Shown piece by piece: positions 15,222-24,888 of a stretch of 64,000 nt of DNA (within the stretch, counting starts at the first letter, position 1; each line of letters opens with the position of its first letter). Made by a program: the position numbers and the translations under genes. Location of the stretch: NCBI GenBank assembly GCA_030152805.1, contig JASLIG010000082.1, forward strand, positions 1 through 64,000, given 5' to 3'. Origin of the DNA: Solirubrobacterales bacterium. GTDB taxonomy: Bacteria; Actinomycetota; Thermoleophilia; Solirubrobacterales; 70-9. A model generated the notes under the pieces. That model did no database searches. It worked only from the letters and a program-made list of their open reading frames with translations, and was not told where the DNA came from.

Positions 15222-18200
15222 TTAAGGAGTTGCCGCTTTGAAGTGGGCGGAGATTTCGGCGGCGGTTAGCGCGCGGTTGTAGATCGCGACCTCGTCGAGG
15301 CTGCCTTGGCCGAAGATCGAGGAGGCCCCGCGCGACATGAAGTAGAGGGTCGAGTTGGCGAAGTTACCCGCTCCGGTGCCGCTGTTGGACTTGGTGTAGC
15401 TCACGGCTGTGCCGTCGACGTAGGGGATGACCTGTTGAGAGGCGGCCGCCGTGCTGTCGAAGACGAAGGCGTAGTGGTGCCAGGCGTTAGCGGAGGGGCG
15501 GCTGAAGTAGGCGGTGTTGCGGCTGGTCAAGCGGCCGATCCCAACCCCGAAACGGCCCAGTAGTTCGGGCGAGTTGGGGTCGATGAAAAAGCCACCGTTG
15601 GTGTTGTTCGAGTTGGAGGTGAACTCGAGGGCGAGGTCGTCGTTGAGGGCATAGGACGGCCATTTGAGCCAGAACTCAACCGTGAGTTTGGAGGTGGTGG
15701 AGAGGTTGAGCGCGGCACTGGCAGCGTCGTTCGAGCCGTCGAAGGAGGCGGACGGATTGGAATCTTTCCCGTTCCCAAGCGCGCCTGCCGCGCCAAGGGT
15801 GACGCCGCCCTGGGCGGTGGCGGTGCGGGCGCCGATGCTGTCGGCGAAGGTGGTTCCCGAGGTCTCGGCCATGCGCCAGTAGTCGATCAGGCCGGATGTC
15901 GAGCTGACCACGCCGCTGTAGGTGCTCTGCACTTTGACGACGACGGTGGTGGTCGCCGTCGCGCCGTTGTTGTCGGTCACGCGCAGGCCGATGGTCTGGT
16001 CACCTGACGCGGTGAAGGTTTTCGTCGTCGTCGGCGTAGCGCCAGTGTTCAGCTCATAGCTGCCGTTGCCGTCTAGATTCCATTCGTATTTGACGACGGT
16101 GCCGTCGGGGTCAGTCGATGCGGAGGCGTTGAGGCTGGTGCTCGTGTTTACCGTCACCGGGTTGGGTGTCGCGGTGAAGGAGGCGGTCGGAGCGCGGTTC
16201 TGGACCGTGACGGCTTTGGTGGTGGTCGCCGTCGCGCCGATGTTGTCCGTGACACGCAGTCCGACCGTGACGTTGCCTGCCGTCGCATAGGTTTTCGTCG
16301 TGGTCGCCGTGGCACCCGTGTTGGTCTCATAGCTGCCGTTGCCGTCGAGGTCCCATTCGTATTTGGCGACGGTTCCGTCGGGGTCGGATGAGGCCGCCCC
16401 GTTGAAGCTCACGGCGGTTCCGGTTGGGACCGGGTTGGGCGTCGCGGTGAAGGAAGCCGTGGGGGCGCGGTTCGAAACCGTCAGGGCACGCGTCGTCGTC
16501 GCGGTGCCGCCGTTGTTGTCGGTCACGCGCAGGCCGATCGTCACATTGCCCGCGGTGGCAAAGGTTTTCGTCGTGGTCGCCGTGGCACCGGTGCTGGTCT
16601 CGTAGGTCCCGTTGCCGTCGAAGTCCCATTCGTATTTGACGACGGCGCCGTCGGGGTCCAGGGAGCCGGAGCCATTGAAGCTGACCGAGTTACCGCTCAC
16701 CACTGGGTTCGGCGTGAGCGTGAACGACGCGCTGGGAAGGCGGTTCTGCACCGTGAGGACGCGTGTTGTGGTTGCCGTCGCCCCGTTGTTGTCGGTGACG
16801 CGCAGGCCGATCGTCGGTGTGCTGGCCGTCGCAAAGGTTTTCGTCGTGGTCGCCGTGGCACCGGTGCTGGTCTCGTAGGTCCCGTTGCCGTCGAAGTCCC
16901 ATTCGTATTTGGCGATCGTGCCGTCTGGGTCCGAGGAGCCGGAGGCGTCGAAGCTGACCGCCGTGCCGGTCGGCACGGGGTTCGGAGAGGCGGTGAAGGA
17001 AGCCGAGGGGGCGCGGTTCTGGACGCTCAGCGCCCGGGTCGTGGTTGCGGTCGCCCCGTTTCCGTCGGTGACCCGCAGGCCGACGCTTACGTTGCTGGCG
17101 ACGCCGTAAGCGCTCGTAGCGGTTGCAGTGGAGCCCGTATCGGTCTCGTAGCTGCCGTTGCCGTCGAGGTCCCATTCGTATTTGACGACGGCGCCGTCGG
17201 GGTCCGAAGAAGCGGCGGCGTCGAAGCCAACCTGCGTTCCCGTCTGGACCGGGTTGGGCGTTGCGGTGAAAGACGCAGTGGGGCTCTGGTTTAGGGCTGT
17301 CACGGTCCGCGAGGTCGTTGCCGTCGCGCCGTCATCGTCGGTGACCCGCAGTGCGACTTCGTGATCGCCGGCGGCTTCGAAGGAGCGTGAGGCAGTGGCC
17401 GTGGCGCCCGTGTTCGTCTCGTAGCTGCCGTTGCCGTCGAGGTCCCATTCGTATTTGACGACGGCGCCGTCGGAATCGGCGGAAGCCGAGGCGTCGAAGG
17501 TCACCTGGGCCAGAGTCGACACGGGGTTGGGCGTCGCGGTGAAGGATGCCGAAGGGGCTTTGTTTTGGACCGTCAGGCCGATCGTGGTCGTCGCGGTGGC
17601 GCCGTCGCCGTCCGTTACCCGCAGGCCAACGGTCACGTTGCCTTTTTTGGCGTAGCTGCGAGTTGCGCTCGCCGTGGCACCCGTATCGGTCTCGTAGCTG
17701 CCGTTGCCGTCGAGGTCCCATTCGTATTTGACGATCGGCCCCTCTGGATCAGATGAGCCAGAGGCATCGAAGCTAGTCTGATCGCCGGTCGACACCGGAT
17801 TCGGCGTGGCGGTGAAGGAAGCCGTGGGCAGGGTGCCCTGCACCGTGACCGTCCGCGTCGTGGTCGCCGTTTCGCCGCTGTTGTCTGTCACCCGCAGCCC
17901 GACGTTTACGTCGCCGGCGGTCGAGTAGGCGCTCGACGCAGTCGCAGTGGTGCCCGTATCGGTCTCGTAGCTGCCGTTGCCGTCGAGGTCCCATTCGTAT
18001 TTGACGACGGCGCCGTCGGGGTCCAGGGAGCCCGAGGCGTCGAAGCCGGTCGGTATGCCAGCGGCAACCGGGTTGGGGGAGGCGGCGAAGGAGGCAACGG
18101 GCGGTTTGGCGATGCTGGATTCGAAGTGCGCGGCGACGTCGGAAGAGCTGAGGGCGCGGTTGTAGACCGCCACCTCGTCGAGGCTGCCACTGCCGAACAG

Positions 18201-21200
18201 CGTGATGGCGTTGCGCGACATGAAGTAGAGGGTCGAGTTGGCGAAGTTGCCCGCCCCGGTTCCGCTCGCGGTCTTTTCATAGGCGATCGGCTGACCGTCG
18301 ACGTAGGGAACGACCTGCTGGGCAGCTGGGGCCTGGGTATCGAAGACGAGTGCGTAGTGATGCCAGGCTCCGGCGCTGGGCCGTTCGAAGTAGGCGTTGT
18401 TGCGCGATTCGCCGCGGCCGATGCCGACGCCGAACTTACCGCCGAGCTCGCCGGCGTTGGGGTCGACGAGGAAGCCGCCGTCGGTGTTGTTGAAGTTCGG
18501 AGTGAACTCGAAGGCGAGGCGGTCGTTGTTGGCGTAGGCCGACCAGTTGAGCCAGAATTCGAGCGTCAGCTGGGAGGCGCCAGAGAGGTTGAGTTTCGCG
18601 CTCGCGGTGTCGTTGCTGCCGTCGAAGGCGGCCGCGGTGTTGGGATCCCCCACGAGTGCTCCCGCGGTGCCCAGGCTGACCCCGCCTTCGGAGATGGCGG
18701 TATTGGAGCCGACGCCGTCGGCAAAGGTGGTGCCCGATTTCTCGCCGAGTCGCCAGTAGTCGATCAGGCCCGGAGTAGAGCTGACCGCGCCGTAGTAAGA
18801 GCCGACGACGCTGACGACGCGTGTCGTGGTCGCCGTTTCGCCGCTGTCGTCGGTAACTCTCAGCCCGACGGTTACGTCGCCGCCATCGGTGTAGCGCTTG
18901 GTCGTGGTCGCGCTCGAACCCGTGTCGGTCTCATAGCTGCCGTTGCCGTCGAGGTCCCATTCGTATTTGACGATCGTGCCGTCGGGGTCCGAGGAAGCCG
19001 AGCCGTTGAAGCTGACCTGCGTTCCGATCGGCGCCGGATTGGGCACCGCGGTGAAGGAGGCGGTGGGCGGCCGGTTTTTCACCGCCAGACCGATGCTGCT
19101 CGTCGCGGTGGCCCCGCCGTCGTCTGTGACCCTGAGGCCGACTTTGTATTCACCGGCGTCGGGGTAGCTGCTGGTCGTGGTCGGCGTCGCGCCCGTGTTC
19201 GTCTCGTAGCTGCCGTTGCCGTCGAGGTCCCATTCGTATTTGACGACGGCGCCGTCGGGGTCGGACGAGGCCGAGCCGTCGAAGGTCACCTGATCATTGG
19301 TTTCGACCGGGTTGGGCGTCGCGGTGAAGGAGGCCTGGGGCAGGTTGTTGGGCGTCCTGGCCAGGTAGTGGGAATTGATTTCCCCGGCGTTCAGGGCGCG
19401 GTTGTAGAGCGCGACCTCGTCGAGGCTGCCTTTGCCGAACAGCGCCGAGGCGTTGCGCGACATGAAGTAGAGGGTCGAGTTGGCGAATTTGCCCGCTCCA
19501 ATGCCGGTGTTGAGCTTTTCGAAGGAGACGGGTTTGCCGTCGACGTAGGGAAGGATCTGCTGAGTCGCGGGGGCCTGGGTATCGAAGACGAGCGCGTAGT
19601 GGTGCCAGGCGCCGGCGCTGGGTCGTGCGAAGTAGGCGTTGTTGCGCGAGCCGTTGCGGCCGATCGCGACACCAAACTTGCCGCCGAGCTCGCCGGCGTT
19701 GGGATCGACGATGAAGCCGCCATCGGTGTTGTTGAAGTTCGGAGTCAGCTCGAGCGCGAGGTCGTCGTCGTTGGCGTAGGCGGCCCAGTTGAGCCAGAAT
19801 TCGACCGTCAGTTGCGAGGTGGCGGAGAGGTCGACGGAGGCACTGGCGGCGCCCGTCGCGCCGTCGAAGGCAGCGGCCGCGTTCGGATCGCCTTCGAGCG
19901 GCCCCGGCACGCCGAGGGTGACGCCGCCTTTGAGGGTGGCGGGGCTCGGCCCGACGATGTCGGCGAAGGTGGTGCCCGATTTCTCGCCGAGGCGCCAGTA
20001 GTCGATCAGGCCTGGGGTCGAGCCGATCGCGGTGCTGTAGGTACCGCCCACGGTGACGGTGCGGATCGTGGTCGCGGTGGCGCCGCCGTTGTCGGTAACC
20101 CTGAGGCCGACTTTGTATTCGCCGGCACTGGAGTAGCTGCTGGTCGTGGTCGGCGTCGCGCCCGTGTTCGTCTCATAACTGCCGTTGCCATCCAGGTCCC
20201 ATTCGTATTTGACGATCGTGCCGTCGGGGTCGAAGGAGGCCGAGCCGTTGAAGTTGACCATTGCGTTGGTCGCCACTGGGTTGGGCGTAACCGTGAACGA
20301 TGCCTGGGGGGAGTTCTGCTGGACCACGAGCGTGCGCGTGGTGGTTTCCACGGCCCCACCGTTGTCGGTGACCCGCAGTCCGACCTGACGATTGCCTTCG
20401 GTTGAGTAGGAGCTGGTCGTGGTCGGGGTCGAGCCCGTGTTGGTCTCGTAGCTGCCGTTGCCGTCGAGGTCCCATTCGTATTTGACGACGGTCCCGTCGG
20501 GATCCGAGGAGGCGGAAGCGTCGAAGTTCACCTGCGTGCCGGTGGCTACTGGGTTGGGCGAGACCGTGAAGGAAGCCTGCGGCAATTTGTTGGTGCGGCT
20601 GGCCTGGAAGTGGGCTTTGATCTCGGTGCTGTTCAGGGCGCGGTTGTAGAGCGCGACCTCGTCGAGGCTGCCTTTGCCGAACAGCGCCGAGGTGTTGCGC
20701 GACATGAAGTAGAGGGTCGAGTTGGCGAATTTGCCCGCTCCAATACCGGTGTTGAGCTTTTCGTAGGCGATCGGCTGGCCGTCGACGTAGGGGATGATCT
20801 GCTGGGCTGCGGGCGCCGTCGTGTCGATGACGATTGCGTAGTGATGCCAGACGCCGGCGCTGGGCCTCGCGAAGTAGGAGTTGTTGCGCGATTCGCCGCG
20901 GCCGATGCCCACTCCGAACTTGCCGCCCATCTCGCCGGCATTGGGGTCGACGAGGAAGCCGCCGTTGACGTTGTTGAAGTTGGGCGTGAGCTCGAGCGCC
21001 AGGTCGTCGTCGTTGGCGTAGGCAGCCCAGTTGAGCCAGAATTCGACCGTCAGCTGCGAGGTGGCGGAGAGGTCGACGGCGGCGCTGGCGGCCCCGGTCG
21101 CACCGTCGAAGGTCGCGGCCGAGTCGAGATCCCCTTCGATCGCTCCGGTGGTTCCCAGCGTGAAGCCGCCCTGGGCGGTCGCCGGGCTCCCACCGACCGC

Positions 21201-23615
21201 GTCGGCGAAGGTGCTGCCCGATTTCTCGCCGAGGCGCCAGTAGTTGTGCAGCCCCGGGGTGCCGAGGATTTCGGCGTGGTAGGCGCTGCCTTTGCCGACG
21301 ACCAGGGCGTGAGTGGTGGTGGCGATGCCACTGCCGTTATCGGTGACCCGCAGGCTGATTTGGCGATCGCCTTCGCTCGAGTAGGAGCGGCTGGCCGTCG
21401 GCGTCGAGCCCGTGTTCGTCTCGTAGCTTCCGTTCCCGTCTAGGTCCCATTCGTATTTGACGATCGAGCCGTCGGGGTCGAAGGAGCCCGCGCCGTTGAA
21501 GGTGACCAGCGTTTCCAACGCGGCGGGATTGGGCGAAATCGTGAAAGCGGCCTGTGGCGAGACGTTGCCGGGGGTGCCGTTGCTGACGACCAGCGTGCGA
21601 ACCGCCTGGTCCGCGGCGCCGCCATCGTCGGTCACCCGCAGGCCAACCGTCACTTCTTCGGCGTTCGCGTACGTTTTCGACGTGGTCGGGGTCGACCCCG
21701 TGTTCGTCTCATAGCTGCCGTTGCCGTCGAGGTCCCATTCGTATTTGACGATCGTGCCGTCCGAGTCGGTGGAGCCGGAGGCGTTGAAAGCGACCAGGCT
21801 GCCTGCGGAGGCCGGGTTGGGGGTGGCCGTGAAGGAGGCTTCCGGCGGTTCGTTGCCGTCGACGACGATGCCGGCCGGGGTCAGCGGCTCTACTCCGCCG
21901 TCGGCGAAGATGTTGTAGGTCGCTTGCTGGATGCGCGAATCGCTCAAGTCGACCGGCGGGTCTTCGTAGCTTTCGCTCGGTTTGTCGAGGTAGTGCGGTG
22001 CGAGCCCCCAGGACCATTGGATCGTGCCAGCGGCGAAGACGAGGGCGCCACTGGCGGCTTTGTACTTGACCGCGGAGACGGTCGTTGGCTGGCCCGGCGG
22101 GGGAGTGGTCGAGTACAGCAGCCCCTCGTCCTGGATCCACTCGGGCGGGCTGGGGGCGGCCCCGACGTCGGTTTGGCTGACGCGCTTGACGCCGCTTGGC
22201 TGTTTGCTCAGGTACTGGGCTTGGGTGGGAATCGAGTCCCACTCCCAGCCGTTGAGCTTGCTGTTGATCGAGGTGCTGGCGCCCTGGGATATGCCGGTGT
22301 TGCGCCAGATCCGGTCGCCGGCGAATTCGTCCTGGCCGTTGGTGGCGGGAATAGTCAGCGGGTAGTCGAAGTTGTCGTTGTCGCCGACGTACATCGAGCC
22401 CAGCAGTGAGTTCTCCGGTTCGTCGGGGCCGACGCGGCCGCCCGACGGGGCGTTGGGATTGCCCGGAGGCGCTCCGTTGTCGCGCCAGGTGGTGGTCGCG
22501 TATTTGGGATTGTCGTCGCTGGTGCCGGCTTTGCCATCCAGGCCGAGGGCGTCGTCTTTGGTCCCTTTGACCCCGTCGGGCCCCCAGTCGTTGACCCCTT
22601 TGGAACCATCGGGGACGTTGCCTTCTTTGGTCCCCTCGACCGCCTTGTAGCAGACCAGGGTGCGACCGCCGTCCTCGTAGCGGACCTTCCAATAGGCGGT
22701 GTTGCCGCTGAAGGAGGCGATGTTGACGCCGGCGTTACGGGCCGCCTTGTAGCCGTTCATCTCGGCTTCGGACCAGTACTCGTCGTGACCGGAGAACACC
22801 AAGGTTTTGTGGTTGAGCAGCTGCCCGGGGTTCGAGTCGACCGAGACGCTCTCGGTGTAGTCGACGTCGTAGCCCTCGCGCTCGAGCCAAGCGACCATCG
22901 GGAAGTCGGCTTTGAAGAACCAGTTCGCGTCGTTGTAGGCGTTGACGTAGGGCCGTTCGAAGGAGACCTTGACGGCGCGGGCGGTGCCAGTGATCGTTTC
23001 GAAGCCGGCCGAGCTGAAGCGGTAGAGCGAGTGGCCGTTGAAGTAATTGTAGGCCTGGTAGGTGGCGGTCGGCAGTTTGTAGAGAAGGGCCGAGTGGCGG
23101 GCGTCGTTGCGGACGGTGAAGATGATCTGGTTGTCCTGGTTGTTGGCCAGGTCCTTGATCCGCACTACGTATATGCCCGAGGCCGGCAGTGAGCTGCCGG
23201 GCACGGTCAGGCTGGTTTCCCAGTTCTCGCAGGACCAGTAGCCGGTGGTGAAATCTGGCGATTCGCAGTTGCGGTCGTTTTTGATCGCGACTTTTTTGTT
23301 CTGGTAGACGAGCCTGCCGCCGGCCCCGCCGTACCAGCCCATGCGGAAGACGCTGACTTCGGCGTTGCCTTCCCCGCTCGGTACCGCAATTCGCAGCGGC
23401 ACGCTTTCCCCGAGGTTGACGCTGGACTTCGTCGCGTAGCCCGTGATCCCGCTCTGGTCGTAATTGGTCAGCTGCCAGGCGGTCGAGCCCGCGCCCATGC
23501 AGTTGTTCTCGTTGACGACCGGGTTCGAGTTGGGGCAGCTGACGGCGGCGCCGGCATGGCCTGGCAGCGCGAGCAGGGCGCCGAAAAGCAGCAGGAGTGT
23601 GAGTCGACCGCGCAT
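15222..23615 (-). CDS. Giant secreted protein: dimethylformamidase-beta-like domain, 14 PKD and 4 LamG modules
   Basis: The 2797-residue product starts with a signal peptide (about residues 1-25, ending 'GHAGAA'). Residues about 30-580 match the C-terminal domain family of N,N-dimethylformamidase beta subunit ('FRMGWYGGAGGRLVYQ', 'FSGHDEYWSEAEMNGYKAAR', 'SGNTAYWKVRYEDGGRT'). The rest is modular: 2 PKD, LamG, 2 PKD, LamG, 2 PKD, LamG, 8 PKD, LamG. Each PKD has 'KYEWDLDGNGSYET' or a close variant and ends 'VGLRVTDN'; each LamG opens 'GLIDYWRLGEKSG' or similar and has 'STLYFMSRN'. No membrane anchor or sorting signal is seen at the end. A matrix protein, adhesin or carbohydrate binder is likely; catalysis by the first domain is unknown. 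ATG at 23615 was preferred over an in-frame TTG six bases upstream. Confidence 0.88.
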   Translation of the reverse strand: MRGRLTLLLLFGALLALPGHAGAAVSCPNSNPVVNENNCMGAGSTAWQLTNYDQSGITGYATKSSVNLGESVPLRIAVPSGEGNAEVSVFRMGWYGGAGGRLVYQNKKVAIKNDRNCESPDFTTGYWSCENWETSLTVPGSSLPASGIYVVRIKDLANNQDNQIIFTVRNDARHSALLYKLPTATYQAYNYFNGHSLYRFSSAGFETITGTARAVKVSFERPYVNAYNDANWFFKADFPMVAWLEREGYDVDYTESVSVDSNPGQLLNHKTLVFSGHDEYWSEAEMNGYKAARNAGVNIASFSGNTAYWKVRYEDGGRTLVCYKAVEGTKEGNVPDGSKGVNDWGPDGVKGTKDDALGLDGKAGTSDDNPKYATTTWRDNGAPPGNPNAPSGGRVGPDEPENSLLGSMYVGDNDNFDYPLTIPATNGQDEFAGDRIWRNTGISQGASTSINSKLNGWEWDSIPTQAQYLSKQPSGVKRVSQTDVGAAPSPPEWIQDEGLLYSTTPPPGQPTTVSAVKYKAASGALVFAAGTIQWSWGLAPHYLDKPSESYEDPPVDLSDSRIQQATYNIFADGGVEPLTPAGIVVDGNEPPEASFTATPNPASAGSLVAFNASGSTDSDGTIVKYEWDLDGNGSYETNTGSTPTTSKTYANAEEVTVGLRVTDDGGAADQAVRTLVVSNGTPGNVSPQAAFTISPNPAALETLVTFNGAGSFDPDGSIVKYEWDLDGNGSYETNTGSTPTASRSYSSEGDRQISLRVTDNGSGIATTTHALVVGKGSAYHAEILGTPGLHNYWRLGEKSGSTFADAVGGSPATAQGGFTLGTTGAIEGDLDSAATFDGATGAASAAVDLSATSQLTVEFWLNWAAYANDDDLALELTPNFNNVNGGFLVDPNAGEMGGKFGVGIGRGESRNNSYFARPSAGVWHHYAIVIDTTAPAAQQIIPYVDGQPIAYEKLNTGIGAGKFANSTLYFMSRNTSALFGKGSLDEVALYNRALNSTEIKAHFQASRTNKLPQASFTVSPNPVATGTQVNFDASASSDPDGTVVKYEWDLDGNGSYETNTGSTPTTTSSYSTEGNRQVGLRVTDNGGAVETTTRTLVVQQNSPQASFTVTPNPVATNAMVNFNGSASFDPDGTIVKYEWDLDGNGSYETNTGATPTTTSSYSSAGEYKVGLRVTDNGGATATTIRTVTVGGTYSTAIGSTPGLIDYWRLGEKSGTTFADIVGPSPATLKGGVTLGVPGPLEGDPNAAAAFDGATGAASASVDLSATSQLTVEFWLNWAAYANDDDLALELTPNFNNTDGGFIVDPNAGELGGKFGVAIGRNGSRNNAYFARPSAGAWHHYALVFDTQAPATQQILPYVDGKPVSFEKLNTGIGAGKFANSTLYFMSRNASALFGKGSLDEVALYNRALNAGEINSHYLARTPNNLPQASFTATPNPVETNDQVTFDGSASSDPDGAVVKYEWDLDGNGSYETNTGATPTTTSSYPDAGEYKVGLRVTDDGGATATSSIGLAVKNRPPTASFTAVPNPAPIGTQVSFNGSASSDPDGTIVKYEWDLDGNGSYETDTGSSATTTKRYTDGGDVTVGLRVTDDSGETATTTRVVSVVGSYYGAVSSTPGLIDYWRLGEKSGTTFADGVGSNTAISEGGVSLGTAGALVGDPNTAAAFDGSNDTASAKLNLSGASQLTLEFWLNWSAYANNDRLAFEFTPNFNNTDGGFLVDPNAGELGGKFGVGIGRGESRNNAYFERPSAGAWHHYALVFDTQAPAAQQVVPYVDGQPIAYEKTASGTGAGNFANSTLYFMSRNAITLFGSGSLDEVAVYNRALSSSDVAAHFESSIAKPPVASFAASPNPVAAGIPTGFDASGSLDPDGAVVKYEWDLDGNGSYETDTGTTATASSAYSTAGDVNVGLRVTDNSGETATTTRTVTVQGTLPTASFTATPNPVSTGDQTSFDASGSSDPEGPIVKYEWDLDGNGSYETDTGATASATRSYAKKGNVTVGLRVTDGDGATATTTIGLTVQNKAPSASFTATPNPVSTLAQVTFDASASADSDGAVVKYEWDLDGNGSYETNTGATATASRSFEAAGDHEVALRVTDDDGATATTSRTVTALNQSPTASFTATPNPVQTGTQVGFDAAASSDPDGAVVKYEWDLDGNGSYETDTGSTATATSAYGVASNVSVGLRVTDGNGATATTTRALSVQNRAPSASFTASPNPVPTGTAVSFDASGSSDPDGTIAKYEWDFDGNGTYETSTGATATTTKTFATASTPTIGLRVTDNNGATATTTRVLTVQNRLPSASFTLTPNPVVSGNSVSFNGSGSLDPDGAVVKYEWDFDGNGTYETSTGATATTTKTFATAGNVTIGLRVTDNNGGTATTTRALTVSNRAPTASFTATPNPVPTGTAVSFNGAASSDPDGTVAKYEWDLDGNGSYETNTGATATTTKTYATAGNVTVGLRVTDNIGATATTTKAVTVQNRAPTASFTATPNPVTVNTSTSLNASASTDPDGTVVKYEWNLDGNGSYELNTGATPTTTKTFTASGDQTIGLRVTDNNGATATTTVVVKVQSTYSGVVSSTSGLIDYWRMAETSGTTFADSIGARTATAQGGVTLGAAGALGNGKDSNPSASFDGSNDAASAALNLSTTSKLTVEFWLKWPSYALNDDLALEFTSNSNNTNGGFFIDPNSPELLGRFGVGIGRLTSRNTAYFSRPSANAWHHYAFVFDSTAAASQQVIPYVDGTAVSYTKSNSGTGAGNFANSTLYFMSRGASSIFGQGSLDEVAIYNRALTAAEISAHFKAATP
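15920..18105 (-). repeat. Eight tandem PKD-coding repeats with an exact 273-bp period
   Basis: The sequence coding KYEW (complement 'cattcgtatttg') recurs near 16078, 16351, 16624, 16897, 17170, 17443, 17716 and 17989, always 273 bp (91 codons) apart. Two-unit blocks with the same spacing occur near 18955/19228 and 20197/20470; the pair near 21445/21733 is 288 bp apart. The regular spacing points to tandem duplication with homogenisation. Confidence 0.9.
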
Positions 23616-23739
23616 GTTCAAGAGAGCAACGCGTCACCTTCCCATTCCTTGGCATGGCCCTAGGATGAAATTCGGCTGAGCTTCGGACCGAAGTCGGCCA
23701 AATCGGCCCCGAAAGTCTGGCCCCGCGCCCCTCGTTTCT
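23616..23739. promoter_or_regulatory. Divergent promoter region with a 13-bp palindrome
   Basis: These 124 bases lie between the divergent starts of the giant secreted protein gene (leftward) and the membrane protein gene at 23740 (rightward), so at least two promoters should be here. A perfect palindrome CTTCGGACCGAAG lies at 23681-23693 and is a candidate operator. No convincing -10/-35 pair was fixed. Confidence 0.4.
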
Positions 23740-24888
23740 ATGAATGTGCGCACCGCCCTGGCCGTCGCATCCCTGCTGCTCCTAGCCGCCATCTCGGTGG
23801 GCCCGCATTGGGGCGGCCCGATCGATTGGGAGACGGACGCACTCTTCTACCAGGCGAAGAGCGAGGAGATCGCCGGCACCGATGCGGCGACCGCTCGCCG
23901 GGAGGTGTTCGGCGGCCCGCTCTCCACCTATGAGAGGGGCCTGGAAGCCGAGTCGCCGGACGAACCGCCTCGGGTCAGCGATCCGGCTTGGGTTGAATAC
24001 AGTGCCGGCTTCTACGCGCGCAGGCTGCTGCTGCCGGCGCTCGCCGTCGTCCTCAAGCCGCTGCTTGGCTTGCACGCGCTGCAGGTCCTCTCCCTGCTCG
24101 GCTTCGTCCTCGTGCCCGCGCTCCTCTTTCTGCTCCTGCGCCGCCGCCTCTCCTTCGCGGTCAGTGGGGCGGCCGCCGCCGCCGTCATCCTCTGGCCACC
24201 CCTGCGGGCTTGGTCGGTGTTCCCGCTCACCGACAGCACCGGCCTCGCCCTGCTGATCGCCGCCCTGCTCTGCGCCGTCCTTGTCGTCGAACGCAGTCCG
24301 CGCTGGCTCGCCCCCTGGGTGCTCTGCCTCTTGGCTTTGGCGTTCACCCGTGACATCGCCTTCATGCCCGTGGTCGCCGCCCTCGCCCTGCTGGCGGTGC
24401 GGCGAGATCGCCGCACGCTGGCCCTGGCCGGCTGCGGGGCGGCGGCAGCGGTGCTGCCGCTCCTGTTCGTCCACAGCTTCTCGGAGTCCAAGGCGCTTGC
24501 CTACGTCTTCGCCAACCACACGATTCCCACCGACACCAGCTGGGGAGCCGTGCTCTCCCAGTACCCGTCGAACATCGGCCATGTTCTCGGCCGCTATCTC
24601 GACTACGCGGTGGGGAACCCGCTCGTGGTGCTCGCTGCGCTCGGCGGCCTTGCCGCTGCGTTCGCGCTGGCGCCGCGCCGCGACACGCTCACGATCCTGC
24701 TCTGGGCGACCTTCCCCGGCTACCTCCTACTGATGGCGGTCGGCCCGGCCTTCTCGGCCTTTCGCTACGAGCTCGTCCTGCTGCCACTGATCGCCTTCGG
24801 CTACGGCCACCTCGCCGAACGGGTCTTGCAGCGGGTCAGCGAGACCAAAGTCGGTCGCAATCTGGTCAGCGGCGCGGCGCAGCCGTGA
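23740..24888 (+). CDS. Polytopic membrane protein, probable GT-C-type glycosyltransferase
   Basis: A 382-residue membrane protein with roughly eight to nine hydrophobic helices. After the first helix an exported loop contains acidic residues ('GPIDWETDALFYQAKSEEI'), the position where GT-C enzymes of the PMT/ArnT kind carry catalytic acids. Enzymes of this class use polyprenyl-phosphate sugars on the outside of the membrane, which would fit the DPM1-like enzyme at 5970. Identity with a specific family is not certain; a non-enzymatic membrane protein remains possible. Its stop overlaps the GTG of the GT4 gene (24885-24888). Confidence 0.65.
   Translation: MNVRTALAVASLLLLAAISVGPHWGGPIDWETDALFYQAKSEEIAGTDAATARREVFGGPLSTYERGLEAESPDEPPRVSDPAWVEYSAGFYARRLLLPALAVVLKPLLGLHALQVLSLLGFVLVPALLFLLLRRRLSFAVSGAAAAAVILWPPLRAWSVFPLTDSTGLALLIAALLCAVLVVERSPRWLAPWVLCLLALAFTRDIAFMPVVAALALLAVRRDRRTLALAGCGAAAAVLPLLFVHSFSESKALAYVFANHTIPTDTSWGAVLSQYPSNIGHVLGRYLDYAVGNPLVVLAALGGLAAAFALAPRRDTLTILLWATFPGYLLLMAVGPAFSAFRYELVLLPLIAFGYGHLAERVLQRVSETKVGRNLVSGAAQP

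Noticed and set aside
15920..18105. Regular repeats that could be mistaken for a CRISPR or satellite array
   Set aside because: The 273-bp period is a whole number of codons, the reading frame is continuous, and each unit encodes a PKD domain. Unit and spacing are far too long for CRISPR.
18126..20405. A 759-codon open frame on the plus strand inside the giant secreted protein gene
   Set aside because: It is the antisense shadow of the PKD/LamG repeats. The protein is an Arg/Gly/Val-rich composition artefact with no family features, while the minus strand gives clear domains throughout.
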